Assembly (NCBI GenBank): GCA_900539755.1
Contig: UQDC01000013.1
Span: 1-64,000, forward strand
Reading direction: 5' to 3'
DNA from: an uncultured Alistipes sp.
GTDB lineage: Bacteria > Bacteroidota > Bacteroidia > Bacteroidales > Rikenellaceae
DNA: 64,000 nt
The position numbers and the translations under genes were made by a program. Under the pieces are notes generated by a model. It searched no databases. It was given only the letters and a program-made list of their open reading frames with translations, and was not told the origin of the DNA. Shown in pieces: positions 26,598 to 36,713 of this stretch (the first letter of the stretch is position 1; each line of letters begins with the position of its first letter).

Positions 26598-27521
26598 ATG
26601 GATACACGGATGCAACCGGCTATTGCAGCCAAAGAGTTGGTCAAACGTTACGGGAAGTTGACAGCCTTGGATCGGGTCTCTTTTGAGGTTGGTCGGGGTG
26701 AGCTTTTCGGGATGATTGGTCCGGATGGTGCGGGTAAAACGACCCTGTTTCGCTTGTTGACGACGCTTTTGGTTTCCGATGGTGGAGAGGCTACGGTTGA
26801 TGGGTTGGATATTGTGGCCGATTACAAGGAGATTCGTCGGCGAGTCGGCTATATGCCCGGACGTTTTTCGTTGTATCCCGATTTGACGATTGAAGAGAAT
26901 CTGGCATTTTTTGCAGCTCTGTTTGGAGTTGCGATCGAGGATAATTACGATCTCATAGCGCCGATTTATCGGCAGATCGAGCCATTTCGTAAACGGCGGG
27001 CCGGCAAATTGTCCGGTGGTATGAAACAGAAATTGGCGTTGTGTTGTGCTTTGATACATCGACCCTCGGTGCTGTTTCTCGACGAGCCGACCACAGGGGT
27101 TGATGCGGTCTCCCGGAGTGAATTTTGGGATATGTTGGCAGGTTTGCGCGTACAGGGAATCTCCATGCTGGTATCGACTCCATACATGGATGAGGCGGGT
27201 CGTTGTGATCGTGTTGCGTTGATTAATGGTGGGAAGATTTTGGAGATCGATACTCCGCAACGCATTGTCGAGGGGTTCGGGGAGCCCCTGTATGCCTTGT
27301 CGGGAGCGGATATGTTTGGAGTGTTGGGTGCTGCACGGCATTGCCATGGGGTGAGAACTTGTTATCCTTTTGGGGAGGTTCACCATTTGGTGACAACGCA
27401 GGATTTCGATAGGGCCGCTTTCGTGGCGCAGTTGTCAGCGGAAGGTTTTCGGGATGTAAAGGTAACGCCTGTTTCGGCAGGTATTGAGGATGTCTTCATA
27501 AAACGGATGGAAAATGAGTGA
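26598..27521 (+). CDS. ABC transporter ATPase, first of a pair (YbhF N-half-like)
   Basis: Cytoplasmic nucleotide-binding subunit. Walker A GPDGAGKTT (about residue 40), Q-loop region MPGRFSLYPDLT, signature KLSGGMKQKLAL, Walker B VLFLDEPTTGVD. The switch-loop position, usually His, is Pro (STPYMDEA, P195). A 90-residue C-terminal extension follows the ATPase core. In E. coli YbhF the two ATPase halves are fused; here they are separate genes overlapping by 8 bases. The missing switch His pairs functionally with the degenerate signature of the second ATPase (see findings). Start at 26598; an in-frame TTG at 26589 would overlap the adaptor stop. Confidence 0.9.
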   Translation: MDTRMQPAIAAKELVKRYGKLTALDRVSFEVGRGELFGMIGPDGAGKTTLFRLLTTLLVSDGGEATVDGLDIVADYKEIRRRVGYMPGRFSLYPDLTIEENLAFFAALFGVAIEDNYDLIAPIYRQIEPFRKRRAGKLSGGMKQKLALCCALIHRPSVLFLDEPTTGVDAVSRSEFWDMLAGLRVQGISMLVSTPYMDEAGRCDRVALINGGKILEIDTPQRIVEGFGEPLYALSGADMFGVLGAARHCHGVRTCYPFGEVHHLVTTQDFDRAAFVAQLSAEGFRDVKVTPVSAGIEDVFIKRMENE

Positions 27522-28254
27522 TACAGTCATATCGGTCAGGGAGCTGTGTAAGGATTTTGGGGCGTTTCGAGCTGTTGATCGGATTACGTTTGAGGTGTCA
27601 CGGGGAGAGATCTTTGGCTTTTTGGGGGCCAATGGGGCTGGTAAAACCACCGCTATGCGTATGCTCTGCGGGTTGAGTTACCCCACATCGGGAAGTGGTA
27701 CTGTGGCCGGCTATGACGTGATGACGCAGGGAGAATTGATCAAACGTCGTATTGGATATATGAGTCAACGCTTTTCGTTGTATGAGGATTTGACGGTTCG
27801 GGAGAATATCCGCCTGTATGCCGGTATTTACGGTTTGACCCGTTACGGGACGTTGCGTCGGACAGTCGAGCTGCTTGACCGGTTGCAGTTTCGTTCCGAA
27901 ATCGACACGCTTGTAGGCGAATTGCCGTTGGGCTGGAAACAGAAGCTGGCTTTTTCCGTGGCGACGGTTCATCGTCCCGAGGTGGTGTTTTTGGATGAGC
28001 CGACCGGTGGGGTTGATCCGGTGACACGCCGTCAGTTTTGGGAGTTGATTTACGAGGCTGCAGCCGAAGGAATGACGGTATTTGTGACTACCCATTATAT
28101 GGATGAGGCGGAGTATTGCTCCCGGGTGTCGATCATGGTCGATGGCCAGATTCGGGCTTTGGGGAGTCCGGCGGAGTTGAAATCACGTTTTTCGGTGGCG
28201 ACGATGGATGAGGTATTCCGGACGTTGGCCCGTGGTGCAAAACGTACAGAGTAA
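27514..28254 (+). CDS. ABC transporter ATPase, second of a pair (YbhF C-half-like)
   Basis: 246-residue nucleotide-binding subunit. Walker A GANGAGKTT, Q-loop MSQRFSLYEDLT, Walker B VVFLDEPTGGVDP, and an intact switch His in TTHYMDEAEYC. The ABC signature is degenerate: LPLGWKQKLAF in place of LSGGQ. Overlaps the first ATPase by 8 bases and is 17 bases from the first permease ATG, so the two ATPases are probably made in equal amounts and dimerise. Part of the tetR-controlled exporter operon. Confidence 0.9.
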   Translation: MSDTVISVRELCKDFGAFRAVDRITFEVSRGEIFGFLGANGAGKTTAMRMLCGLSYPTSGSGTVAGYDVMTQGELIKRRIGYMSQRFSLYEDLTVRENIRLYAGIYGLTRYGTLRRTVELLDRLQFRSEIDTLVGELPLGWKQKLAFSVATVHRPEVVFLDEPTGGVDPVTRRQFWELIYEAAAEGMTVFVTTHYMDEAEYCSRVSIMVDGQIRALGSPAELKSRFSVATMDEVFRTLARGAKRTE

Positions 28255-28271
28255 ACAATTGGAGAAGAGAG

Positions 28272-29366
28272 ATGAGAGGTTTTGGTTCATTTGTCCGCAA
28301 GGAGATGTTGCATATTTTGCGGGATCGTCGCACGATGCTCATTGTTTTGTTGATGCCTGTTGTGCAGATGCTGCTTTTCGGTTTTGCGATTTCGACGGAG
28401 GTTAATAATGTTGACTTTGCGGTCGTGGCGCCGAAACGCTCGGAGAGCATTCGGCAGCAGGTCGAGCGGCTTTCGGCCAATGATTATTTTACGTTCAAGG
28501 GGTATATTGTTCCGCAGTCGATCGATGAGGTGTTGCGTTGCGGTGAGGTCGATGCGGTGGTGGTGTTTGCGGATGATTACGATCGACGTATGAATGCATT
28601 GGCCCATGGTGAATCGGATCAGGCAGCCGTTCAGTTGATTTTTGATGCCTCCAATCCCAATGTGGCGGCCTCCGGATCGGGGTATATGCGCAATGTGTTG
28701 CAGTCGGATGGTATCTCGGTTTCGATGATGCCGGAAACGCATACGATGTACAATCCACAGATGAAGAGTGCGTACAATTTCGTACCGGGGATTATGGGGT
28801 TGATTTTTCTGTTGATCTGTGCGATGATGACCTCGATCTCCATTGTCAGGGAGAAGGAGTCAGGCACTATGGAGGTGCTGCTCGTTTCGCCAGTGCGTCC
28901 GTTATGGATCATTTTGGCCAAAATGATCCCCTATTTTTTACTGTCGTGTATCAATCTGTTGACGATTCTGTTGTTGGCCCGCTTTGCGTTGGAGGTTCCG
29001 ATGACCGGTTCCATGATCGGGCTGATCGGTACATCCCTGCTCTATATTTTGTTGGCCTTGGCATTGGGGTTGTTTATTTCGACCATTGCCAGGACCCAGG
29101 TGGTGGCCATGTTGATTTCCGGAATGGTGTTGATTTTGCCGGTGATTATGCTTTCGGGGATGGTCTTCCCGGTGGAGAATATGCCCGGAATTTTGCAGGT
29201 GGTTTCTTGTGTGATTCCGGCCCGCTGGTATATCGAGGCGATGCGTAAACTGATGATTGAGGGGGCTGCTTTCGGGGCTGTATTGCAGCAGTTTGCCATT
29301 TTGGCTGCCATGACATTCGTGTTGGTTGTGGTGGCGCTCAAAAAATTCAACGACAAACTTGAATAG
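28272..29366 (+). CDS. ABC-2 type permease (YbhS-like)
   Basis: Inner-membrane subunit. One TM near the N-terminus (TMLIVLLMPVVQMLLFGFAIS), a large extracytoplasmic domain of about 130 residues (QQVERLSANDYFTFKGYIVPQS...), then five TMs beginning at YNFVPGIMGLIFLLICAMM and including the ABC-2 signature REKESGTMEVLLVSPVRPLWIILAKMIPYF. 364 residues, typical of YbhS/YbhR proteins. Two bases separate it from the second permease; the two should form the membrane heterodimer for the paired ATPases. Confidence 0.9.
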   Translation: MRGFGSFVRKEMLHILRDRRTMLIVLLMPVVQMLLFGFAISTEVNNVDFAVVAPKRSESIRQQVERLSANDYFTFKGYIVPQSIDEVLRCGEVDAVVVFADDYDRRMNALAHGESDQAAVQLIFDASNPNVAASGSGYMRNVLQSDGISVSMMPETHTMYNPQMKSAYNFVPGIMGLIFLLICAMMTSISIVREKESGTMEVLLVSPVRPLWIILAKMIPYFLLSCINLLTILLLARFALEVPMTGSMIGLIGTSLLYILLALALGLFISTIARTQVVAMLISGMVLILPVIMLSGMVFPVENMPGILQVVSCVIPARWYIEAMRKLMIEGAAFGAVLQQFAILAAMTFVLVVVALKKFNDKLE

Positions 29367-29368
29367 AA

Positions 29369-30472
29369 ATGAAAACTCTGTTGATTTTGCTCGATAAAGA
29401 GTTTCGGCAGCTTTTCCGGAACTCGTTTCTGCCGAAATTGGTGTTGGTGTTTCCCCTGGTCAGTATGTTGGTGTTGCCGTGGGTGACTACGATGGATGTC
29501 CGTCATATCAATGTGGCGGTGGTTGACCAGGATCGTTCATCGGCTTCCCGGCGTTTGGTGCAGAAGATTGGGGCGTCGGATTATTTTACGCTGGTCCAGG
29601 TGTCGGATCGTTACCATGAGAGTTTGGCGCAACTCGAAGCGGGGAAGGTCGATGTGATTGTCGAAGTTCCCGATCAATTTGAAACCTCTCTGGTCGATGG
29701 AACTCCCGACAAGCTGCGTGTTACGACGAATGGAGTGAATGCCATGAAAGGCGGGCTGGGTGCTCAATATACCTTACAGACTGTTTTACAGACGCTTTCC
29801 GAATTAATTGTTGAGGATGGGAAATCTGCACCGGCTGACGCTTTTGTGGTTGAGTATCGTTACAATCCGACGTTGGAATATCGTCATTATATGATTCCGG
29901 CGTTGATGATCATGTTGCTGATCATGTTAAGTGGTTTTTTGCCTGCTTTGAATCTGGTCGGAGAGAAGGAGACCGGAACTATCGAACAGATCAATGTGAC
30001 CCCTGTCAGTCGATTTACCTTTACGTTGGCGAAATTGATTCCCTATTGGTTGATTGGATTTGTGGTGTTGTCTATTGCCATGTTATTGGCCTGGTTGGTG
30101 TATGGACTCTCTCCGGTTGGCTCGTTGGGAGCAATCTATTTGGCAGCGACTCTGTTTATTCTGACCATCTCCGGTTTCGGCATCACCATTGCGAATGGCT
30201 CTTCAACGATGCAGCAGGCGATGTTTGTCATGTTCTTTTTCGTGATGATCTTTGTTTTGATGAGTGGTCTGATTACCCCCATTGCTTCGATGCCTGAATG
30301 GGCGCAGGTTATTACGCGCTTTTTACCGCCCCGTTATTTTATTACCATTATGCAGGCTGTTTATCTCAAAGGAGCTACGGTCGTGGAGCTTTGGCCGAAC
30401 TATGTTCTGTTGGTTCTGTTTACGCTTGTTTTCAATCTGTTGGCAGCTGTAACCTACAAAAAACAACGTTAA
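29369..30472 (+). CDS. ABC-2 type permease (YbhR-like)
   Basis: Paralogue of the preceding gene with the same layout: N-terminal TM (LPKLVLVFPLVSMLVLP), periplasmic domain (NVAVVDQDRSSASRRLVQKIG), then GEKETGTIEQINVTPVSRFTFTLAKLIPYW and four more TMs. 367 residues. Last gene of the tetR-TolC-HlyD-ATPase-ATPase-permease-permease operon. In E. coli the equivalent ybhGFSR system is linked to drug and cation export; the substrate here is unknown. A weak hairpin (30488-30523) follows the stop, with no clear terminator. Confidence 0.9.
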   Translation: MKTLLILLDKEFRQLFRNSFLPKLVLVFPLVSMLVLPWVTTMDVRHINVAVVDQDRSSASRRLVQKIGASDYFTLVQVSDRYHESLAQLEAGKVDVIVEVPDQFETSLVDGTPDKLRVTTNGVNAMKGGLGAQYTLQTVLQTLSELIVEDGKSAPADAFVVEYRYNPTLEYRHYMIPALMIMLLIMLSGFLPALNLVGEKETGTIEQINVTPVSRFTFTLAKLIPYWLIGFVVLSIAMLLAWLVYGLSPVGSLGAIYLAATLFILTISGFGITIANGSSTMQQAMFVMFFFVMIFVLMSGLITPIASMPEWAQVITRFLPPRYFITIMQAVYLKGATVVELWPNYVLLVLFTLVFNLLAAVTYKKQR

Positions 30473-31009
30473 TGGTCTATTTAGGAGATAGCCTTTTCAG
30501 ATTTTGAGAGGGTTTAGGGCTATTTCTGGTCGGAGGGAGGAGCTTATTTTGATCTGACGTCCATACGTTTTGTATTTCTATCAGCATCTTTGGAACAGGG
30601 GTTCGGACAATGCGGTGTAGGTTGTCTGGATCTCTGTTTTGTCAATTGTTCAGTTTTTTGGCGGACTCTCAAATGCATGAAACCGGGTGAGGGTTCATTG
30701 CTGCAATGTTATGACATGTCAGTCGATTGAGGGGAGCGAAACGATTTACCTTATAGCTGATCGAGACCGAGTCTGGAGGCTATTTTCGATTTAAGGTTAT
30801 TTTGATGATCCGCTTTCTGTTGGGTGTTGTTTTTGGTGGGTCGTAGTAAATTCCGTGCAAAGATTTCAATTTCAGAATTCTGTATGGATTGTTTATTCAC
30901 CACGTGATGAAGAAACTCTCTGCTGCTTGCTGCCGATCGAAACAGAGTTAATATTAAGATACAATTATAATTTAGAGTAGGGAGTACATTTTTGCAGCTT
31001 GATTGTTAT
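30473..31009. other. Intergenic spacer, no gene seen
   Basis: No frame with protein-family features. A weak imperfect hairpin lies at 30488-30523. AT content rises towards 30960, just before the pyrimidine-rich tract. Confidence 0.4.
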
Positions 31010-31290
31010 TCTCCCTTTTGTTGTTCCTTTATTGTTATTATTATCTTGCTTCTTTCTTTTCTTTGCTGCCTTGTTCTTTTCTGTTTTCTCTTCCTGTTTT
31101 TCTTTTACTCCCCGTCTTCTACTTTCACCATTCACCAACTACCAGCCTCCAGCCACCATTTCCCTTTTCCCACCCATATTGCCCACCATACATCTTTCAC
31201 CCTTCATCTTTTACTTCCCACCATTTTACTATCCCCTCCATCTCACCATCGACTTTTCACCTCTTTCACTTTATTGTCTATTCTCTCTGG
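31010..31290. repeat. Pyrimidine-rich low-complexity tract
   Basis: About 280 bases in which the plus strand is mostly T and C, first T-rich (TTTCTTTTCT words), then ACCATT/CCACC/TCATC words. It resembles the tract at 4550-4712 (both contain TTCATCTTTT). All three plus-strand frames are open for long stretches only because stop codons need purines; the products would be Phe/Leu/Ser/Pro runs with no family resemblance. It lies upstream of xylR. Confidence 0.7.
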
Positions 31291-31428
31291 AGTGTTGAGG
31301 TGTACCTCTATATTTCTGATGGTTCGGTTATGGGGCGAAGGGTGAGAGTTAGCGTATTTTCGGGTTATACTCGGATGGGCGATTATATAGGTATTATGCC
31401 GTTATAGGTAGAGAATCAAAGGAATAGT

Positions 31429-31447
31429 TAGCGTAAAAAATACGATA
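31429..31447 (+). promoter_or_regulatory. Candidate XylR operator
   Basis: TAGCGTA (31429-31435) and TACGATA (31441-31447) form an inverted repeat with one mismatch around AAAAA. A second TTAGCGTA occurs at 31349-31356. A near-consensus -7 (TAACTTTA) lies about 30 bases downstream at roughly 31474, so the repeat would cover the -33 region of the xyl promoter. Confidence 0.4.
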
Positions 31448-31511
31448 TGTTTGTAGAATCCTGGATGAAAGGATAACTTTACAAAAACGAAAATTAGCCC
31501 GGTTATCAGTC

Positions 31512-32258
31512 ATGTCTGTACAGTTGAATCAGTCGTTATCGGTAGATTGTGTGGTATTTGGTTTCGATGGTAAGGCTTTGAAAGTCTTGCTGATAGAGCG
31601 TCGTTATTATCGGGAGGATCCGACTCTCGATCGGTTGAAACTGCCCGGAGCCATGATTCTGGAGAATGAAACATTGCCTGAGGCTGCTTATCGGGTTTTG
31701 GAGGAGGCGACGGGGCTTCGCAATGTCTATCTGAAGCAGATGGAGATCTTTTCCGATCCGAATCGGGTGAGCGGCGAGGAGTTGAAATGGATCAACCAAT
31801 ATCACGGGATTCATAGTGAAAGGGTGGTGACGGTAGGCTATTATGCTTTGGTGAAGTTGGATCACCGGACAATTGCCTACACGACAGCCAAAGGGGCACA
31901 GTGGGTGGAGGTTGATTCGATTCAGCGTTTGGCCATGGATCACAAGCAGATTCTGACCTCGGCTTTGTCGTATTTGTGTCGGGATATGCTGCAGTCACCG
32001 GTGGCTTTCGAGTTGTTGCCCAAGAAGTTTACGATACGGGCATTGCAAAATTTGTACAGTGCGGTGTTGGGGATTGAGATTGATAACCGCAATTTTCGTA
32101 AGAAGATTTTGGCATCGGGTTTTTTGACGCCAACGGCAGAAAAGGAGCAGGGTGTAGCGCATAAACCTGCGCAATATTACACCTTTAATCGGAATGCTTA
32201 TAAGAAAGCGGTCAAAGAGAAACTGAAATTGGGTTTTATCAATAATTGGCGTTATTGA
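31512..32258 (+). CDS. xylR: NrtR-family (Nudix domain) transcriptional regulator of xylose use
   Basis: 248 residues: an N-terminal Nudix-fold sensor domain (about 8-150) and a C-terminal winged helix (about 160-245, FTIRALQNLYSAVLGIEIDNRNFRKKIL). The Nudix box reads GAMILENETLPEAAYRVLEEATGL in two parts of the consensus, with Val where the catalytic REU Glu should be, so it is probably a sugar sensor without hydrolase activity. This matches the AraR/XylR branch of NrtR regulators described in Bacteroides, and gene order regulator-xylB-xylA-transporter is the same as in the B. thetaiotaomicron xylose locus. Effector probably xylose or a xylose derivative. 39 bases before xylB; likely co-transcribed. 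Confidence 0.87.
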   Translation: MSVQLNQSLSVDCVVFGFDGKALKVLLIERRYYREDPTLDRLKLPGAMILENETLPEAAYRVLEEATGLRNVYLKQMEIFSDPNRVSGEELKWINQYHGIHSERVVTVGYYALVKLDHRTIAYTTAKGAQWVEVDSIQRLAMDHKQILTSALSYLCRDMLQSPVAFELLPKKFTIRALQNLYSAVLGIEIDNRNFRKKILASGFLTPTAEKEQGVAHKPAQYYTFNRNAYKKAVKEKLKLGFINNWRY

Positions 32259-32297
32259 GCGGTTTTGTTGAGCGCATAGATATAGATCAAGGGAGCG

Positions 32298-33785
32298 ATG
32301 AAGAGTTTGGGAATCGATATAGGGTCCTCATCGGTCAAGGTATCGTTGATGGACATTCCGAGTGGATCGTGTGTAGCGATGGCGACCAATCCGGTTGTTG
32401 AGATGCCGATTGAGGCTTTGCGTACGGGATGGGCCGAGCAGGATCCGGAGATGTGGTGGCATTATGTCAAGGAGGGGATCCGCCAGATTGCGGCCAAACA
32501 CTCCATGCGGGAGGTTGCAGCAATCGGTATAACCTATCAGATGCATGGTTTGGTCTGTCTGGACAAGGAGGGGACTCCGTTGCGGAAGTCGATTATTTGG
32601 TGCGATTCCCGTGCTGTCGAGATTGGAGCCGAGGCTTGTGAAGGGATTGGGCGTGAGTGTTGTCTCTCCCATGCCTTGAATTCGCCCGGCAATTTCACGG
32701 CCTCCAAACTGGCCTGGGTGAAACGTTTTGAACCCGATTGCTTTGCGCGGATTGATAAGGTGATGCTTCCGGGTGATTATATTGCTTATCGTCTCTCTGA
32801 ACGGATTTCGACCAGCATCAGTGGGTTGTCCGAACAGATTTTGTGGGATTTTCTTGAGGAACGGCGTGCCGATTTTGTGGCGGATTGGTATGGTATTCCG
32901 CATGCGATGCTGCCGGAAGCCGATCCTTCTATTGGGGTTCAGGCCTATACCCATGCTGAGACGGAGCGGGAGTTGGGAATCCCGGCGGGGACTCCAATCT
33001 CTTACCGGGCCGGAGATCAGCCGAACAATGCCTTCTCGCTGAATGTCATGGAGGCGGGGGAGATTGCAGCGACGGGAGGAACGAGCGGTGTGGTTTACGG
33101 TGTTACCGATACTCCCAAAGCTGATCCGTTGTCCCGGGTCAATACATTCGTACATGTCAACCATTCGGCACAGCAGCCTCGTTACGGGATTCTTTTGTGC
33201 ATCAACGGGACCGGGATTATGAACTCCTGGATCCGACGCAACGTGGTTCAGCAGGGGCTGGATTACGGTGAGATGAACCGTTTGGCGGCCAGTGTACCGG
33301 TCGGGTCGGAAGGGCTGTTAGTGGTGCCTTTCGGCAATGGAGCGGAGCGAGTTCTGGAGAACCGTTGTACGGGTGCCGGGCTGTGCAATATTGATCTGAA
33401 TCGCCACACCACTGCACACATCTTGCGGGCAGCTCAGGAGGGAATTGCCTATTCGTTCCGTTACGGCATTGATATTATGCGCACGTTGGGTTTGGTTCCG
33501 GATGTGATTCGTGCCGGCAAGGCCAATCTGTTTCTCTCCCCGCTGTTTTGTCAGACACTGGCTACGCTTACGGGGGCTAGGATTGAGTTGTATAATACCG
33601 ATGGGGCCTTGGGTGCAGCCCGGGGTGCAGCATTGGGTGCCGGATTTTATAAAAACCGGGAGGAGGCGTTTGCTTCGCTGCGCAGGTTGGAGACGATCGA
33701 GCCGGAGGACAATGACCGTGAGGTATTGGAAACGGGATATCGGGCCTGGGTGCAGGAGGTGGAGTCGAAATTGAAAACGAAATAG
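32298..33785 (+). CDS. xylB: Xylulokinase
   Basis: FGGY-family kinase phosphorylating D-xylulose to xylulose 5-phosphate. N-terminal phosphate-binding [16 protein letters not shown], substrate region [13 protein letters not shown] and IIWCDSRA, catalytic Asp240 in [11 protein letters not shown], adenosine-binding C-terminal lobe with [17 protein letters not shown]. 495 residues, standard. Product feeds the pentose phosphate pathway. Second gene of the xyl operon; 29 bases before xylA. Confidence 0.93.
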   Translation: MKSLGIDIGSSSVKVSLMDIPSGSCVAMATNPVVEMPIEALRTGWAEQDPEMWWHYVKEGIRQIAAKHSMREVAAIGITYQMHGLVCLDKEGTPLRKSIIWCDSRAVEIGAEACEGIGRECCLSHALNSPGNFTASKLAWVKRFEPDCFARIDKVMLPGDYIAYRLSERISTSISGLSEQILWDFLEERRADFVADWYGIPHAMLPEADPSIGVQAYTHAETERELGIPAGTPISYRAGDQPNNAFSLNVMEAGEIAATGGTSGVVYGVTDTPKADPLSRVNTFVHVNHSAQQPRYGILLCINGTGIMNSWIRRNVVQQGLDYGEMNRLAASVPVGSEGLLVVPFGNGAERVLENRCTGAGLCNIDLNRHTTAHILRAAQEGIAYSFRYGIDIMRTLGLVPDVIRAGKANLFLSPLFCQTLATLTGARIELYNTDGALGAARGAALGAGFYKNREEAFASLRRLETIEPEDNDREVLETGYRAWVQEVESKLKTK

Positions 33786-33814
33786 TTCGAATTATAAATA
33801 AAAACAAGCAAATT

Positions 33815-35128
33815 ATGGCAACAGTAAGTTATTTTCCCACAGTAGGAAAGATTCCGTTTGAGGGTGCTGAATCGAAAAATCCGATGGCTTTTCACTATTA
33901 CGATCCGGAACGGGTTGTACGGGGACGGAAGATGAAAGATTGGTTCCGTTTCTCGATGGCCTGGTGGCATACGTTGTGTGCCGAGGGGGCAGATCAGTTT
34001 GGCGGGGGAACGAAACAGTTTCCGTGGAATGCGTCGGAGAGTGCGCTGGAACGTGCCAAGGCCAAAATGGATGCCGGTTTTGAGTTTATGCAGAAGATCG
34101 GGATTGAGTATTACTGTTTTCACGATGTCGATCTGATTGATGAGGCGTCCAATGCGGTCGATTATGAGCGTAATTTGAAAGAGATCGTAGCTTATGCCAA
34201 ACAGAAACAGGCCGAGACCGGGATTAAGTTGTTGTGGGGTACGGCCAATGTTTTCGGTCACGCCCGATATATGAACGGAGCCTCTACCAATCCCGATTTC
34301 GATGCAGCGGCTCGAGCCATGTTGCAGATAAAAAATGCCATTGATGCGACGATTGAGTTGGGAGGCGAGTGTTATGTTTTTTGGGGCGGCCGTGAGGGCT
34401 ACATGTCGTTGCTCAATACCGATATGAAGCGGGAGAAGGAGCACATGGCTACCATGTTGCGCATGGCTCGTGATTACGCCCGTTCCAAAGGCTTTACCGG
34501 TACCTTCTTGGTGGAGCCCAAACCGATGGAGCCGATGAAACATCAGTATGATGTAGATACGGAGACGGTCATTGGCTTTTTGCGGGCGCATGGTCTTGAC
34601 AAGGATTTCAAAGTCAATATTGAGGTCAACCATGCCACCTTGGCGGGTCATACCTTTGAGCACGAGCTGCAGTGTGCCGTAGATGCGGGCATGTTGGGAT
34701 CGATTGATGCCAACCGTGGAGATTACCAGAATGGATGGGATACGGATCAGTTCCCGATTGATCTATACGAGATGGTGCAGGCCATGATGGTGATTTTGCG
34801 TGGAGGCGGATTGCAGGGTGGAGGTACCAACTTCGACGCCAAAACCCGTCGTAACTCGACCGATCCGGAGGATATTTTCATTGCGCATATTTCAGCGATG
34901 GATGTCATGGCGCGTGCGTTGTTGATTGCTGCCGATATTTTGGACAATTCGCCTTATGAAAAGATGGTTGCCGAGCGTTATGCGTCGTATGATCAGGGTG
35001 AGGGCAAGGCATTTGAAGAGGGCCGGTTGACGTTGGAGCAGGTGGCAGAGTATGCCCGTACGCATGAGCCGGTACAACGCAGCGGAAAACAGGAGCTCTA
35101 CGAGGCGTTGATCAACATGTATATTTAA
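33815..35128 (+). CDS. xylA: Xylose isomerase
   Basis: Converts D-xylose to D-xylulose; cytoplasmic, two divalent metals. Class II enzyme by length (437) and N-terminal insert ([24 protein letters not shown]). Catalytic H103 and D106 in FHDVD, metal ligands in [50 protein letters not shown] and the late [13 protein letters not shown]. An A-rich leader (TAAATAAAAACAAGCAAATT) precedes the ATG and may serve as an AT-rich translation enhancer in place of a Shine-Dalgarno. Third gene of the xyl operon. Confidence 0.96.
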   Translation: MATVSYFPTVGKIPFEGAESKNPMAFHYYDPERVVRGRKMKDWFRFSMAWWHTLCAEGADQFGGGTKQFPWNASESALERAKAKMDAGFEFMQKIGIEYYCFHDVDLIDEASNAVDYERNLKEIVAYAKQKQAETGIKLLWGTANVFGHARYMNGASTNPDFDAAARAMLQIKNAIDATIELGGECYVFWGGREGYMSLLNTDMKREKEHMATMLRMARDYARSKGFTGTFLVEPKPMEPMKHQYDVDTETVIGFLRAHGLDKDFKVNIEVNHATLAGHTFEHELQCAVDAGMLGSIDANRGDYQNGWDTDQFPIDLYEMVQAMMVILRGGGLQGGGTNFDAKTRRNSTDPEDIFIAHISAMDVMARALLIAADILDNSPYEKMVAERYASYDQGEGKAFEEGRLTLEQVAEYARTHEPVQRSGKQELYEALINMYI

Positions 35129-35153
35129 CGGAGCGAATCATACGAATGGAAGG

Positions 35154-35178
35154 CCGTACGGTATCTATTATCGTACGG
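35154..35178 (+). other. Intra-operon hairpin between xylA and the transporter gene
   Basis: CCGTACG (35154-35160) pairs with CGTACGG (35172-35178). No T run follows, so it is more likely a processing or stability element than a terminator. It lies in the 128-base gap between xylA and the symporter gene. Confidence 0.4.
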
Positions 35179-35256
35179 TGTTCCTTTGGTTTGCTTGTCG
35201 TGCGCGGAGCACGGACTTCATAACCTAACTGAACACAATAACCTAAAACTATAAAC

Positions 35257-36678
35257 ATGACTTCGACTCAATCAACCGGGAGTCGTCCCTATTTACTGTC
35301 CATTGTTTTGGTGGCGATTATCGGGGGGCTGCTTTTCGGATATGATACGGCAGTCGTATCGGGGGCGGAACAGGCACTCGATAGCTTTTTCCGCACGGCT
35401 TCAGATTTTACCTATACGGCCTGGATGCACGGGTTTACAGCTTCCAGCGCTTTGATCGGGTGTGTGATTGGCGGGGCTCTATCCGGAGTTCTGGCCTCTC
35501 GTCTGGGGCGTAAAAAGACATTGATCATCGCAGCGGCACTCTTTTTTATTTCGGCAGTCGGTTCCTGGTATCCCGAAAGTGGAATCTTGCCGGAGGGTGA
35601 GGCCTCATTTTCGCTGTTGGTGATGTTTAATATTTATCGGATCATTGGCGGGGTTGGTGTTGGTTTGGCCTCTGCTGTTTGTCCGATGTATATCGCTGAA
35701 ATCTCACCGGCCAATATCCGGGGAATGCTGGTTTCATGCAATCAGTTTGCCATTATTTTCGGTATGCTGGTGGTCTATTTTGTCAACTACATGATTCGCA
35801 ATAACCTGGGAGATAGTGTTGAGGCGATTCAGCAGGCCATGGTATCGATCGGATGGCGTCGCATGTTCCTTTCGGAGGCCTATCCGGCGGGTATCTTTTT
35901 GCTTTTGATTCTGTTTGTTCCGGAGACCCCACGTTTTTTGGTATTGAAGGGGCTTGATTCCAAGGCGTTTGCCGTATTGGAGCGTATCAATGGTACGCGC
36001 AATGCCCATACGATTCTCGATGAGATCAAAGCAACAGTTCACGAAAAGCGGGAACGGCTGTTTGCTTATGGTGTGACGGTGATTGTAGTTGGCGTTTTGC
36101 TTTCGTTTTTTCAACAGGCCATAGGAATTAACGTGGTGCTCTATTATGCTCCCCGCATTTTTGCCAATATGGGTGCTTCCGGGGATGCCTCGATGCTGCA
36201 GACCGTAGTCATGGGCGGTGTCAACATCCTCTTTACCATTGTGGCGATTTTTACGGTTGATAAGGTGGGGCGTAAACCGTTGTTGATCATAGGATCCATG
36301 GGAATGATGATCGGCATGGCAGCTTTGGCTGCACTGTCGTTTACAGATTCGATCGGTGTTGCTGCTCTGGTCTTCATTATTCTTTATACGGCATCGTTCA
36401 TGATGTCATGGGGGCCGATCTGTTGGGTGTTGATTTCGGAGATATTCCCCAACACCATTCGCTCTCAGGCGGTAGCGGTTGCAGTGGCTGCACAGTGGAT
36501 CTCCAATTTTGCGGTTTCGGCCACCTTCCCGTCGTTGAGCGATTGGAGCGTAGGAGGTACCTATTGTATTTATGCCGTGATGTCGTTACTGTCTGCACTT
36601 TTCGTTTGGAAGATGGTGCCCGAAACGAAAGGAAAGGCTTTGGAACAGATGTCGCAACTGTGGTCCCGTAAGCGATAG
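35257..36678 (+). CDS. D-xylose/sugar:proton symporter (MFS sugar porter family)
   Basis: 12-TM inner-membrane sugar porter, 473 residues, XylE-like. Family signatures: GGLLFGYDTAVVSGAEQALD in TM1, RLGRKKTLI after TM2, RIIGGVGVGLASAVCPMYIAE in TM4, PETPRFLVLKG before the central loop, QQAIGINVVLYYAPRIF in TM7, DKVGRKPLL, and VPETKGKALEQM after TM12. Position behind xylR, xylB and xylA makes xylose the likely substrate (the equivalent gene in B. thetaiotaomicron is called xylT). Last gene of the operon, followed by a terminator at 36714. Confidence 0.92.
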   Translation: MTSTQSTGSRPYLLSIVLVAIIGGLLFGYDTAVVSGAEQALDSFFRTASDFTYTAWMHGFTASSALIGCVIGGALSGVLASRLGRKKTLIIAAALFFISAVGSWYPESGILPEGEASFSLLVMFNIYRIIGGVGVGLASAVCPMYIAEISPANIRGMLVSCNQFAIIFGMLVVYFVNYMIRNNLGDSVEAIQQAMVSIGWRRMFLSEAYPAGIFLLLILFVPETPRFLVLKGLDSKAFAVLERINGTRNAHTILDEIKATVHEKRERLFAYGVTVIVVGVLLSFFQQAIGINVVLYYAPRIFANMGASGDASMLQTVVMGGVNILFTIVAIFTVDKVGRKPLLIIGSMGMMIGMAALAALSFTDSIGVAALVFIILYTASFMMSWGPICWVLISEIFPNTIRSQAVAVAVAAQWISNFAVSATFPSLSDWSVGGTYCIYAVMSLLSALFVWKMVPETKGKALEQMSQLWSRKR

Positions 36679-36713
36679 CGAAATCGGGTTATTTTATTGC
36701 TTTTATTAGGTCG

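Noticed and set aside
30992..31407. Three overlapping open frames of about 100-130 codons
   Set aside because: They are open only because the strand is pyrimidine-rich and lacks stop codons; products are Phe/Leu/Ser/Pro runs.
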